A DNA stretch of 11,133 nucleotides from SLFT01 sp964493075 (lineage in GTDB: Bacteria; Hydrogenedentota; Hydrogenedentia; Hydrogenedentales; CAITNO01): assembly GCA_964493075.1 (NCBI GenBank), contig CAZBNU010000133.1:1-11133 (forward strand), read 5' to 3'. Positions 1 to 7,264 of the stretch are shown piece by piece. How positions within the stretch are numbered: the stretch's first letter is position 1; each line of letters starts with the position of its first letter. The notes below the pieces were generated by a model. That model was not told the origin of the DNA and did not search any database. It saw only the letters and a program-made list of their open reading frames with translations. A program made the translations under genes and the position numbers.

Positions 1-2309
1 TGCCAGCTATTTTCAAGCCCTTCGGCATCCACGAATTTTAGACTGTGCTTGCCAACTGCTGCGGTTTCGTCGGTAACCGTCAAATGGGCTGCGTCTCCAA
101 TACTGCAACTGCCGTTTCGAGGCGCCTCATCCGGAACATCCGCCTCGAAGTTTTCATTAATCTCCGCCAGACCGACTTGTGTTGAAGGCGGTTTGGCAAG
201 ACTGGTATCCACAGAAGCACGTTCTATGGTTTCGGGCAGGCCGCTCCATTCCGGTTCGCCGTACAAACCGACTTTTGACGTGTCAATATCCTTAAACCCC
301 AGCTCGTAGGCTGGAGAACCTGGCTTGAGGCGCAAGTCGTAGTTAGCGCTATCCTCGAACAAAGGATCGGCAATCACGGAATGGGTATCATAGCCGCGTT
401 CCTGCCATTCCTTGAAAGTCCAGTCTGCAAAGTCCAGGTCGCTGCCGGTGGTAACATCCCAATACAAGTTGTAATCCATTTTGTAGTTGCCGTTACGCCA
501 GCTTTTGCCCAGAGGCATGCCGTTATCGGTCAGGATGATGTTACGTTCCAGTATAAAGGAAATATGGTCTTCTTCACGGGAACGAATCACCTGCCCTTCT
601 TTGGAGAATGCCAGGATATTGTTTCGCAGTATATTTTCCTTGCCGTAGTGTTGATGGTAGCCGCCGGTCTTCGTGTTGTAGACGATGTTGTTTTCCATAA
701 CGATGCCGGTGCTGCCTTCGTCGTTATACAAGCCCCAACCGCCGTAGGCATAGGAATACACGTCGTGCATCACGTTGTTGCACAGCCGCGTCCCGGGCGC
801 CAGACCAAGGGTGTAAATCGTGCCCATATCGCTGAGTACGCCCTTGCCGAGGTTGTGGATATGGCAATACTCCACCACGTTATGATGGGCGGTACTCTCA
901 GCATAGCCCCAACTCCAGCCGATGGCGATACCGGTGTAATAAAAGTCGCTAATGTCGCAGTGGCTGATGGTGTTGTAACTGGCCCTGCCTATCCAGACCC
1001 CGTGCCCGGCGGGAAATACATGGCCGCCATCGTGAATCCAGGAGTTGTCCACCAGAATATGCTCCACAGCACAGGCGATGTTTTCAGGGGTACTTGTTTC
1101 CCCGATTCTGATACCGCCTGTGCCCAGGTCGTGCAAATGGCATTGTTTAACCTGATTGTTCTGGGAACCCTGCCGAAACCACAGGGCATAAGTGCCTGTA
1201 TGAGCAATTTCACATTCTTCAAAGGTAATATTACGAGCGCCGGTGAGCATTACAGTAGCATCATTTTGAAAAGCCGCACCCTGTCCATCGTTGACAGCCG
1301 TTTTTTCCATCAGCCAGTCGGCATGTTGAAACGATAAACCCTTGAACGTGATGTGCTCCACACAGTTTTCCGAATCCTTGTCCCAGTCAGCCCGCAGCAA
1401 TAGCCCCAGTTTAGGCGCAACAACATGTACATTGCTCATATCCTCACCTTCGAGTGGCCAGTAGTAACAAATACCGGTTTTGGGATCGAGATACCACTCT
1501 CCCGGACTATCCAGGGCTTCCCGGTAATTCTCGATGTGATAACGCTCGTTCTTTTCCCACCAACTCATGGGCCAGGCGCTGCCCGCAAGAAAACGCACGA
1601 TATTCTCTTTATCGTCAATCTCTTGAATCCAATGCAGGGATGATGTCCAGGAATGATAAGCAAACACATTTACTTCTTCGAGATTAGGCCAATGAACAAT
1701 ATCGCCTGGTACAAAGCGAAATCCGATTTTGGTGGAAGGATCGCGTCGCGCTTCATCACGATTGCCCAGGGGTTTAATTGGGCCATCGGTGCGCAGATAA
1801 CCCACGTTGGGCGTGCGTGCCCGTGTGGCGCGGCGGCCATCTACAAACAACTGGTGAAAATACAAACTGCCTTCGCTTACTTCCGGGACCCGGACTTTCC
1901 ATATCGTCCCTTCGCCTTTTGTCCAGCCTGAAATAACCCTGCCACCGGAAAAGACAGGTTTGGAATCAGGAGCAGCCATGTAGGTTATCGGACAAGTCGC
2001 AGTACCGGAATCTTCCGGCGTAAATGCTACCGGCTCCTCCAACGCATATACCCCATCGGCAATGAGAACTGTTACCGGCTCCACCAACGGGGATGCGGCC
2101 TTCAGTTTCCGGATGGCGTCACGCGCTCCTGCCAACGATGCCAATGGCCCATCCGTTCCGTCGGGAGAAGGACTGCTCAACGTGCCCGACCAGATATCCT
2201 TGCCGTCAGTGGAAACGTATCGGGTTACCGCCCAACTCTGGATAGCAAAAAACAGCAGTCCAATAATGAAGAGCCTCTGCAGAACGAATATAACTTTTTT
2301 ATTGTGCAT
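1..2309 (-). CDS. Secreted right-handed parallel beta-helix protein, 3' end cut off by the window
   Basis: The minus strand is open for 769 codons from ATG 2309 to the window edge, so the C-terminus is missing. AGGA lies 6 bases before the ATG. Residues 1-27 form a signal peptide (basic start, hydrophobic FIIGLLFFAI, cleavage near SWA). Residues 30-130 hold a YVSTDGKDIWSG...GPLASLAGARDAIR block and LIADGVYAL, which typify secreted beta-helix carbohydrate-active proteins. Residues ~315-590 carry repeated short strands such as ITFEECEIAHTG, NTISHCDISDF and VMENNIVYN, the rungs of the helix. ADPLFEDSANYDLRLKPGSPA (647-667) closes the helix. From about residue 715 a further segment begins (NENFEADVPD...VTDETAAVGKHSLKF), resembling the beta-sandwich end of PVC-group homologues. 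It probably acts on polysaccharide outside the cytoplasm; a GH141-like glycosidase is the best guess, but catalytic residues cannot be assigned by eye. It is the last of three leftward genes. Confidence 0.88.
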   Translation of the reverse strand, partial: MHNKKVIFVLQRLFIIGLLFFAIQSWAVTRYVSTDGKDIWSGTLSSPSPDGTDGPLASLAGARDAIRKLKAASPLVEPVTVLIADGVYALEEPVAFTPEDSGTATCPITYMAAPDSKPVFSGGRVISGWTKGEGTIWKVRVPEVSEGSLYFHQLFVDGRRATRARTPNVGYLRTDGPIKPLGNRDEARRDPSTKIGFRFVPGDIVHWPNLEEVNVFAYHSWTSSLHWIQEIDDKENIVRFLAGSAWPMSWWEKNERYHIENYREALDSPGEWYLDPKTGICYYWPLEGEDMSNVHVVAPKLGLLLRADWDKDSENCVEHITFKGLSFQHADWLMEKTAVNDGQGAAFQNDATVMLTGARNITFEECEIAHTGTYALWFRQGSQNNQVKQCHLHDLGTGGIRIGETSTPENIACAVEHILVDNSWIHDGGHVFPAGHGVWIGRASYNTISHCDISDFYYTGIAIGWSWGYAESTAHHNVVEYCHIHNLGKGVLSDMGTIYTLGLAPGTRLCNNVMHDVYSYAYGGWGLYNDEGSTGIVMENNIVYNTKTGGYHQHYGKENILRNNILAFSKEGQVIRSREEDHISFILERNIILTDNGMPLGKSWRNGNYKMDYNLYWDVTTGSDLDFADWTFKEWQERGYDTHSVIADPLFEDSANYDLRLKPGSPAYELGFKDIDTSKVGLYGEPEWSGLPETIERASVDTSLAKPPSTQVGLAEINENFEADVPDEAPRNGSCSIGDAAHLTVTDETAAVGKHSLKFVDAEGLENSW

Positions 2310-2332
2310 CACTATTCCTTTCAGGAATTATT

Positions 2333-2377
2333 AAAAAACAGTCTATTGATAGATGGGCGCAAAATGACTGTTCAATA
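2333..2377 (-). terminator. Inverted repeat with T-tract between two leftward genes; possible weak terminator or attenuator
   Basis: AACAGTC (2337-2343) and GACTGTT (2366-2372) are perfect inverted repeats 22 bases apart. Read on the minus strand, the second arm runs into six T's. This sits just after the small uncharacterised gene and before the beta-helix gene, so it could terminate or attenuate transcription between them. The stem has only 3 GC pairs of 7 and the loop is long, so it would be a weak terminator. A second pair, TATTG (2344-2348) and CAATA (2373-2377), could form an alternative stem. No convincing -10/-35 pair was found in this gap; TTGAAC followed 18 bases later by TATCAA is a weak candidate. 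Confidence 0.3.
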
Positions 2378-2409
2378 CTTTCTATCACCAATGCAATTAT
2401 GAACAACTG

Positions 2410-2817
2410 TTAGGGAAGAATCTCAACCTTCTTTTCCGTCACACCATCTTCGGGTGGTCCATAACGCACCATAGCGAAAACCTTGCTGAGTAGGGCGCTT
2501 TTTTTCAATATCGGTTCAACGACCATGAGCAGCTTATCTGCGTCAGGGCCATAACAATAGAAACAGCCATGAGAACCATCAACGGCAATTTCATTTCCAT
2601 CATACTCACCGACGCCGGCGGCTTTGATGGCATTTTCAATTTCCTCTTCCAGTTTAAAAAAAGGCGCGAGGTCCTCCTGTCCATAGTTGAAATCCACTAT
2701 TACCGCCTGATCTGTTGCATCATGAGCAGACGACTTTTCTTTGACTGCCTGAACCGGTGCTTCCGGAACTTCCGGTTTGTCTTTGCTTTTACTGAATAGC
2801 TTGCCTAGTAGACCCAT
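2410..2817 (-). CDS. Small uncharacterised cytoplasmic protein
   Basis: This is a 135-residue ORF with a good ribosome site (AAGGA 8 bases before ATG 2817). It starts 28 bases after the stop of the gamma-glutamyltransferase-family gene on the same strand, so the two are probably cotranscribed. I do not recognise a named family. Residues 1-35 are charged and low in complexity (MGLLGKLFSKSKDK, then a Pro/Glu stretch), probably flexible. Residues 38-135 look like one compact alpha/beta domain: a strand VIVDF, an acidic helix (FFKLEEEIENAIKAAGVG), DGNEIAVDG, a strand FYCYGPDADKL, a helix around VVEPILKK and a strand AMVRYGPPED. There is no signal peptide or membrane segment. The GEYDGNEI...YGPDADKL pattern looks like a conserved uncharacterised family, but this is recognition by style only. 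Nothing shows that it works with the hydrolase. Confidence 0.8.
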   Translation of the reverse strand: MGLLGKLFSKSKDKPEVPEAPVQAVKEKSSAHDATDQAVIVDFNYGQEDLAPFFKLEEEIENAIKAAGVGEYDGNEIAVDGSHGCFYCYGPDADKLLMVVEPILKKSALLSKVFAMVRYGPPEDGVTEKKVEILP

Positions 2818-2845
2818 CTGTTTTTCCTTCTACTTGTGTGAATAG

Positions 2846-4582
2846 TTAATATCCCATCGCACAGCCGTCTTTACGTGGATCGGAACCGCCAAAATACCGA
2901 CGCGGGTCTTCCTCGCGCCAGATGCTTTGATAGCCGCCAAATGTATCTTCGGAGTTGCTGATATGATGCCCCTTCTTTGCAAGTTCTCCCCGCGTTTCGT
3001 CAGGAATAAAGGGTTCACAAATCACCGTGCCCGGCGCAGTGGCCACTTTGCCCTGTGGCGAGGAACCACCAGTATGTTCTATTCGCGGCTGCTCCCCGGC
3101 TTGTTGTGGCGACATTCCGAAGTCCAGCATATTCATTAACACCTGTACATGTCCCTGCGGTTGGAAATCGCCGCCCATGACGCCAAAGGAAAGCAGGGGA
3201 CGTCTTTCCCGGGTTACAAATGCGGGTATTATTGTATGGAATGGGCGTTTGTGAGGTTCAAGACAGTTAAAATGATTTGGATCGAGACTGAATGAGGTGC
3301 CTCGGTTTTGCAGGGGGAAGCCCAACCCTTCCGGCGCCAGATGCGACCCCCAGCCGTGATAAATACTCTGGATAAGGGAGACCATATTGCCGTCCTTGTC
3401 GGCAGCAGTCAGATAAACCGTATCCTTGCCCGTGGGATCGCCGGGGGCCACTGCTGCGGCAGCACGTTTGGGATCAATTAGTGTAGCCCGATCCCGTCCG
3501 TATTCCTTGGAAATGAGTTGTTCCAGCGGCACAGCCGCGAAATCCATGTCAGCATAATATCGTGCCCGGTCCTCCCATACGAGTTTCTTGGCCTCAATAA
3601 ACAGGTGAAGTTGCTCTGCGGAATTGGGTTTCATGGTGCCGATATCAAAGGTTTCCAGCATGTTGAGCATTTGCAGCACACTGATGCCCTGACCGTTTGG
3701 CGGCAGTTCCCATACATCAAAGCCGCGGTAATTGGTACTAACCGGATCTACCCATGTAGCCTTATGCTCCTGAAAGTCGCGCAGGGAAAAATAGCCGCCT
3801 TGCGCCCTTGAAAATGCGACAATACGTTCGGCAGGTTCGCCCTTATAAAACGCCTCGAATCCGTCACGGGCAAGTACCTGATAAAAGGACCCCATATCCG
3901 GGTTTTTGAACAGGTCGCCATAATGTGGGACACGTCCGTCAATGGTGAAGGTATCCGCCAGTGTGGGAAATTGGGAAGGCACAAAACGCCAGCCGTCTGC
4001 GATGATAGAGGAAACGGGAAACCCCTCAAAGGCATAACGGATGGGCCATTCCAGAAGCGATGCGGCCTTTAGGGTTCCAAACCGTTCAGCCAGCGCCTGC
4101 CAGCCACTCACGCAACCGGGCACACTCCATGAAAAGGGACTGTGAGCAGGAATACTTTCCAAACCATGTTTCTTTACTTCGTCAAGATTCCAGGCATACG
4201 GAGAACGGCCACTGGCGTTCAGGCCAAAAAGTTTCTGTTCTTTCTCTATCCAGAGTATGGCGAATAAATCGCCGCCGGGACCACAACTCATCGGTTCCAC
4301 CAGCCCGAGCATGGCATTGGCGCAGATGGCGGCATCAATGGCATTGCCGCCCGACTGCAACACGGACAATCCAGCCATGCTCGCAAGGGGCTGACTGGTG
4401 CAGACAATACCGTTGCAGCATGTAACCGTGGAACGATTCTGGTTTCGGTGCAACACCTGTTCCCGGTTGTAACGGTTTGTTGTTTCTTCATTTTCCTTTG
4501 CTGCAGTTGCCTGTTTACTTCCATTCCAGGTTGCAGCCAGGGAGGCAGCCCCAATACTGGCAAGAAAGTCACGACGTTTCAT
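2846..4582 (-). CDS. Tat-exported gamma-glutamyltransferase-family Ntn hydrolase
   Basis: The protein has 578 residues, a normal length for the family. The N-terminus MKRRDFLASIGAASLAAT is a twin-arginine (Tat) signal, so the folded enzyme should act in the periplasm or outside the cell. Family landmarks are present: GGNAIDAAIC (78-87), PMSCGPGGD (97-105), the substrate-carboxylate arginine in NASGRSP (R126), the autocleavage and nucleophile threonine in GKDTVYL (T388) followed by DKDGN, and the Gly-Gly motif VMGGDFQPQG (G470-G471). The precursor should cut itself before T388 into large and small subunits. The segment before PHKRP is about 10 residues shorter than in E. coli GGT, so the lid loop is missing. 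By-eye alignment also shows most other substrate-binding residues replaced (Y408, R427, S430, H449, T450). The family is secure, but classical glutathione activity is not; an amidohydrolase or acylase role like the HpxW/YwrD branch is possible. GGAG lies 11 bases before the ATG. Confidence 0.93.
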   Translation of the reverse strand: MKRRDFLASIGAASLAATWNGSKQATAAKENEETTNRYNREQVLHRNQNRSTVTCCNGIVCTSQPLASMAGLSVLQSGGNAIDAAICANAMLGLVEPMSCGPGGDLFAILWIEKEQKLFGLNASGRSPYAWNLDEVKKHGLESIPAHSPFSWSVPGCVSGWQALAERFGTLKAASLLEWPIRYAFEGFPVSSIIADGWRFVPSQFPTLADTFTIDGRVPHYGDLFKNPDMGSFYQVLARDGFEAFYKGEPAERIVAFSRAQGGYFSLRDFQEHKATWVDPVSTNYRGFDVWELPPNGQGISVLQMLNMLETFDIGTMKPNSAEQLHLFIEAKKLVWEDRARYYADMDFAAVPLEQLISKEYGRDRATLIDPKRAAAAVAPGDPTGKDTVYLTAADKDGNMVSLIQSIYHGWGSHLAPEGLGFPLQNRGTSFSLDPNHFNCLEPHKRPFHTIIPAFVTRERRPLLSFGVMGGDFQPQGHVQVLMNMLDFGMSPQQAGEQPRIEHTGGSSPQGKVATAPGTVICEPFIPDETRGELAKKGHHISNSEDTFGGYQSIWREEDPRRYFGGSDPRKDGCAMGY

Positions 4583-4629
4583 GGCAAATAATTCTCCAGA
4601 TAATCAGGTTCAGTATAGTCCGCACGTTC

Positions 4630-4657
4630 ATTATAGTAGCAGGAGTCTGACGATGAA
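4630..4657 (-). promoter_or_regulatory. Candidate promoter of the leftward gamma-glutamyltransferase-family operon
   Basis: On the minus strand a perfect TATAAT (4635-4630) lies about 48 bases before the hydrolase start codon. Sixteen bases upstream of it is TTCATC, a weak -35 match; TTGATT lies at 20 bases. Placement and the perfect -10 support it, while the -35 box is poor. It would give a leader of about 40 bases. Confidence 0.45.
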
Positions 4658-4784
4658 TCAACATGCGGGCAATACTGGAAAGCACCCTCCCGGACGGCAA
4701 AACCGCGCAAAACGGGGCATTATCGGGCAATTTTGAAGGGTGGGGAATGGACACCGGCGGGATTCCTGAAATATCAGAAAAACC

Positions 4785-4814
4785 TTGCAATAACAGGGGT
4801 TTTGATGCTACAAT
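4785..4814 (+). promoter_or_regulatory. Promoter of the tRNA-Leu gene
   Basis: TTGCAA (4785-4790) and TACAAT (4809-4814) are 18 bases apart, and TG (4806-4807) just upstream helps as an extended -10. The expected start is near 4821, just before the mature tRNA at 4824. The C-rich stretch between the -10 and the start (CCCCACAC) is a GC-rich discriminator of the kind found at stable-RNA promoters under stringent control; regulation here is inferred from that alone. Confidence 0.6.
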
Positions 4815-4823
4815 CCCCACACT

Positions 4824-4910
4824 GCCGGGATGGCGAAATTGGCAGACGCACCGGACTCAAAATCCGGCGGTAGCGATACCGTGAGGGTTCGACTCCCTCT
4901 CCCGGCACCA
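4824..4910 (+). tRNA. tRNA-Leu, anticodon CAA
   Basis: An 87-base class II tRNA folds cleanly. The acceptor stem is GCCGGGA (4824-4830) with TCCCGGC (4900-4906), followed by discriminator A and an encoded CCA. The anticodon stem is CCGGA (4851-4855) with TCCGG (4863-4867), holding loop CTCAAAA with anticodon CAA at 4858-4860, which reads UUG. The long variable arm (4868-4882) and the T arm GAGGG/CCCTC around TTCGACT fit leucine. It has its own promoter and stands alone. No integrase or repeated tRNA 3' end is visible nearby, so there is no sign that it serves as an attachment site. Confidence 0.97.
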
Positions 4911-5172
4911 GTTTGTGTTGCTGATCAGTGTGTTTTCATGCTGTTTTCTTCTTTTGCCCCGCTTTTTTTGGTTTGTAGTAAGTGTTGTTCGCCTTTCTGA
5001 ATGGCGAGCAGACGAATACGATAGTACTTGTCACCGTTCTACGCTGGAAAGCAGGAAGGGATTGCCGCAGGCTGCGGTTGAAGACGTAAACAATATATCC
5101 GATAGCGCGGAAGTATATCGGCACGTGTATGTCTCATGCCTTTTCGGGGCATGTGTGGTAGAGGGAACCGTT
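4911..5172 (+). other. Leader between tRNA-Leu and the phosphatase gene, with small hairpins
   Basis: This 262-base stretch follows the tRNA directly. It begins T-rich (about 4933-4975), which may help end tRNA transcription, though no clear hairpin precedes the T runs. Three short inverted repeats follow: TCGCC/GGCGA near 4990-5007, CCGATA (5099-5104) with TATCGG (5116-5121), and CATGCC (5135-5140) with GGCATG (5148-5153). The last lies 19 bases before the start codon, just upstream of the ribosome site, so it could affect initiation. No good promoter was found. The phosphatase frame stays open upstream to a GTG at 4915, but I see no gene there. Confidence 0.4.
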
Positions 5173-6600
5173 ATGGTGCAAAAGAAAAAAGCCTCCTCAA
5201 AAGGGACCAAAGTTGTTGCCAAGAAGTCGTCTGTCAAAGTTGCTGCTAAAAAAGCGCCTGCCAAGAAGGCGTTAGTCAGTAAGGTAACGGCGAAGAAGAA
5301 TGTGAAAGCGAAGGTTCCGGTGAAGGCCAAACCGGTTGTTGCCGTCAAAGCGAAAGCAGCACAAAAAAAATCTGTTTCCAAAACGCCTGTAAAGGCGAAA
5401 GTAGTACAGAAAAAAACTGCGTCTACAGCACCAGCAAAGGCCAAGACTGTTGCCAAATCAAAGGCGCCAGGTGCCCGAAAAAGTGCGCCTGTGAAGAAGG
5501 TTGCGGCAACGCCCAAGGCACAATCGGAAAGGAAGCCGGTTCCCTCTGTGAAGGCCAAATCCCCTAAAAAAGCCGCGAATGAAAAAACGACGCCACAAGA
5601 GCAACAGACCGCTGGTTCACGCCGCCAAAGTGGCGCCAATTTAAAGTTTCTGGTCAGTGTCGCCCAGGCCGTAAAGAACGCGGTTGCGCCGCTTGCGCTG
5701 GCAGTCAAGGGGCGGGAAGTGGTGGATGAAGCCCCCAGTGGTGATGTGACTTTCCTGCTGGATAGGGTTGCGGAAAAGGCATTGTTCAATCACCTTAAGG
5801 CAGCAGCGTTGCCTGTTGCATATTATTCTGAGCATGAAGGCTATTCTACCTTTTCCTCAAAAGCACCCAAGTCACTGTTGATTGTGGACCCCATTGACGG
5901 CACACGTGCTGCCAAGAGTGGTTTTGAGGGGTGTGTGGTTGCCGTGGCGAGTACTCGTGTTATTGAGCGGCCCACAATTGCAGATATAGACTGCGCATGT
6001 GTGATGGATTTATTAGGTGAACGCATCTTTCTTGCGGAACGAGGCAAGGGTGCGCGGGTGTATGTGGATGGGCGGTTGAAGCGTCCCAAGTTGTCTGATA
6101 ACACGGATCTGGAATCCATGATCTGGTCCATGACGATCCCTGCCCGTCCGGCGGAACTGATTTTCCCCACAGCAGCACGCATCATTGATCTTTCTAGCCT
6201 TAAAGGCGGCTTTTTCGCCTGTAACAGCACTTCTTTCAGTCTGACCCGCCTGGTTACCAATCAGTTGGATGCCTGTATAGATATTGCCAATCGGTATTAC
6301 CGCGATATTCCCGACCGGGTGGAGGATTACTTCATCAATGCAGGGCGTGGCAAGGTTATCGGTGTGGCGCCCTATGACATTGCGGCATCGTTGCTTATTG
6401 CGCAGGAGGCAGGGTGTACGGTAACGGATGCCTACGGCAAAGGCTTTGAGGATTTGCTGCTTCTTGACAGTTCGAAGGGCAATCACCAGTCCATTGTTGC
6501 CGCATCAAATGCGCAACTACACGAGAAACTATTGAGCTTCTTCGATACACGCATTCGCCAGTATGAACAGTTGTTGACACGCCGCACAGGCGGGGAATAA
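5173..6600 (+). CDS. Inositol-monophosphatase-family phosphatase with a histone H1-like lysine-rich N-terminal tail
   Basis: The chosen start is ATG 5173, preceded by GAGGGAACC; it gives 475 residues. Residues 1-140 are low in complexity, with 42 lysines plus alanine, valine and proline in AAKKAPAKKA and VKAKPV-type units, like histone H1 or Hc1 tails. Residues ~155-460 form the catalytic domain. GDVTFLLDRVAEKAL (190-204) is the usual family entry, SEHEG (219-223) matches the first metal-binding glutamate motif, LLIVDPIDGT (235-244) is the diagnostic metal/phosphate site (D239, D242), and PYDIAASLLIAQEAG (400-414) gives the third aspartate (D402). The set predicts a Mg2+-dependent, Li+-sensitive sugar or inositol phosphatase; the substrate (inositol phosphate, fructose-1,6-bisphosphate, PAP) cannot be told. 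The tail would suit nucleic-acid or polyphosphate binding. It is probably cotranscribed with the flavoprotein gene 4 bases downstream. The same frame runs open upstream to GTG 4915, but that extension has no ribosome site and starts 5 bases after the tRNA. Confidence 0.9.
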   Translation: MVQKKKASSKGTKVVAKKSSVKVAAKKAPAKKALVSKVTAKKNVKAKVPVKAKPVVAVKAKAAQKKSVSKTPVKAKVVQKKTASTAPAKAKTVAKSKAPGARKSAPVKKVAATPKAQSERKPVPSVKAKSPKKAANEKTTPQEQQTAGSRRQSGANLKFLVSVAQAVKNAVAPLALAVKGREVVDEAPSGDVTFLLDRVAEKALFNHLKAAALPVAYYSEHEGYSTFSSKAPKSLLIVDPIDGTRAAKSGFEGCVVAVASTRVIERPTIADIDCACVMDLLGERIFLAERGKGARVYVDGRLKRPKLSDNTDLESMIWSMTIPARPAELIFPTAARIIDLSSLKGGFFACNSTSFSLTRLVTNQLDACIDIANRYYRDIPDRVEDYFINAGRGKVIGVAPYDIAASLLIAQEAGCTVTDAYGKGFEDLLLLDSSKGNHQSIVAASNAQLHEKLLSFFDTRIRQYEQLLTRRTGGE

Positions 6601-6604
6601 AACC

Positions 6605-7168
6605 ATGAAAGTGATGACGCTGCTGGGTAGTCCGCGGAAGCGCGGCAATACAGCGCAGGTGCTGGGATATGTGGAAGAAGCCCTTAAAGCGGGTGGCCAC
6701 GAAGTTGATCCTTGCTGGATGAATGACTACGCTGTCGCTGGCTGTCAGGAGTGCAATCATTGCAAGGCAGGCAAGGTGGAATTGTGCAGTGTGTATGACG
6801 ACGGCATTGGGTTGCTGAAAAAGATCATCGAGGCCGATGTGGTAGTGTTCGCTGCGCCCGTATTCTGCTGGGGGTTTCCTGGTCCCATGAAAACCCTGCT
6901 CGACCGTATGTACTGCCTGGCTGATGCGGAGTCCAGTTCACGGATTGAAGGTAAACCTATTGCTCTTATCGTTACTGCAGGCGGTCCGGAAAAGGACAAT
7001 GCCGACCTGCTCGTTAAGGCTTATGAATCTATGACCGCCTACATGGGCGCTGTTACCGCAGGCGCATTGGTTATTGCCAATTGCACCGGCCCCGAATCCA
7101 TTGATGTTGCTGTTCAGACCCGTGCCAGAGCCTTTGCCGAAAAATTGGGCGGGTATGCGTCGAGATGA
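6605..7168 (+). CDS. NADPH-dependent FMN reductase / iron-sulfur flavoprotein-like protein
   Basis: This 187-residue flavodoxin-fold protein starts 4 bases after the phosphatase stop, with GGGG overlapping that stop region as ribosome site. The FMN phosphate loop is LLGSPRKRGNT (6-16). APVFCWGFPGPMKTLLDR (84-101) is the second conserved block of the family and contacts the flavin. Between them, C47, C50, C53 and C61 form C-x2-C-x2-C-x7-C, which fits the compact cysteine motif that binds a 4Fe-4S cluster in archaeal iron-sulfur flavoprotein (Isf). VTAGGPEKDN (123-132) lies near the flavin. It should be a soluble dimeric or tetrameric electron-transfer protein or quinone/flavin reductase. Related proteins with the same cysteines are often annotated only as reductases, so cluster binding is inferred. 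Its partner is unknown; the operon suggests a link to the phosphatase but gives no reaction. Confidence 0.9.
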   Translation: MKVMTLLGSPRKRGNTAQVLGYVEEALKAGGHEVDPCWMNDYAVAGCQECNHCKAGKVELCSVYDDGIGLLKKIIEADVVVFAAPVFCWGFPGPMKTLLDRMYCLADAESSSRIEGKPIALIVTAGGPEKDNADLLVKAYESMTAYMGAVTAGALVIANCTGPESIDVAVQTRARAFAEKLGGYASR

Positions 7169-7203
7169 CGTTTTTGCCTTTTAGTTTGAGGCTGGCTGGA
7201 CGG

Positions 7204-7220
7204 CTGTATCAAAATGATAA
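7204..7220 (+). promoter_or_regulatory. Upstream operator-like half site before oleA
   Basis: CTGTATCAAAATGATAA resembles the palindrome in the promoter 65 bases downstream. Both start with the nine bases CTGTATCAA and continue to GATA. Here the arms are GTATC and GATAa, 5 bases apart, so the site is imperfect. Two related sites about six helical turns apart would suit a looping or cooperative regulator. This is inferred from the sequence only. Confidence 0.3.
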
Positions 7221-7264
7221 AAACGTGATAATTGTTAATAAGGAACGCTTTACAGAGGTTTTAC

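Noticed and set aside
381..1337. Plus-strand ORF of 318 codons
   Set aside because: It lies wholly opposite the beta-helix gene, whose minus-strand translation has a signal peptide and recognisable motifs. The plus translation is valine/alanine-rich with no domain.
4663..4884. Plus-strand ORF running into the tRNA
   Set aside because: It ends inside tRNA-Leu and shows no ribosome site or domain.
4824..4910. tRNA-Leu as an integration site for a mobile element
   Set aside because: No integrase, no repeated tRNA 3' end and no phage-like genes are visible downstream.
4915..5172. N-terminal extension of the phosphatase frame from GTG 4915, with a hydrophobic stretch that looks like a membrane segment
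   Set aside because: There is no ribosome site, it begins 5 bases after the tRNA, and the ATG at 5173 has a good site. The hydrophobic run probably comes from the T-rich DNA after the tRNA.
5031..5789. Minus-strand ORF of 252 codons opposite the lysine-rich tail
   Set aside because: It is a by-product of the repeated lysine/alanine codons, read as phenylalanine/alanine-rich on the other strand.
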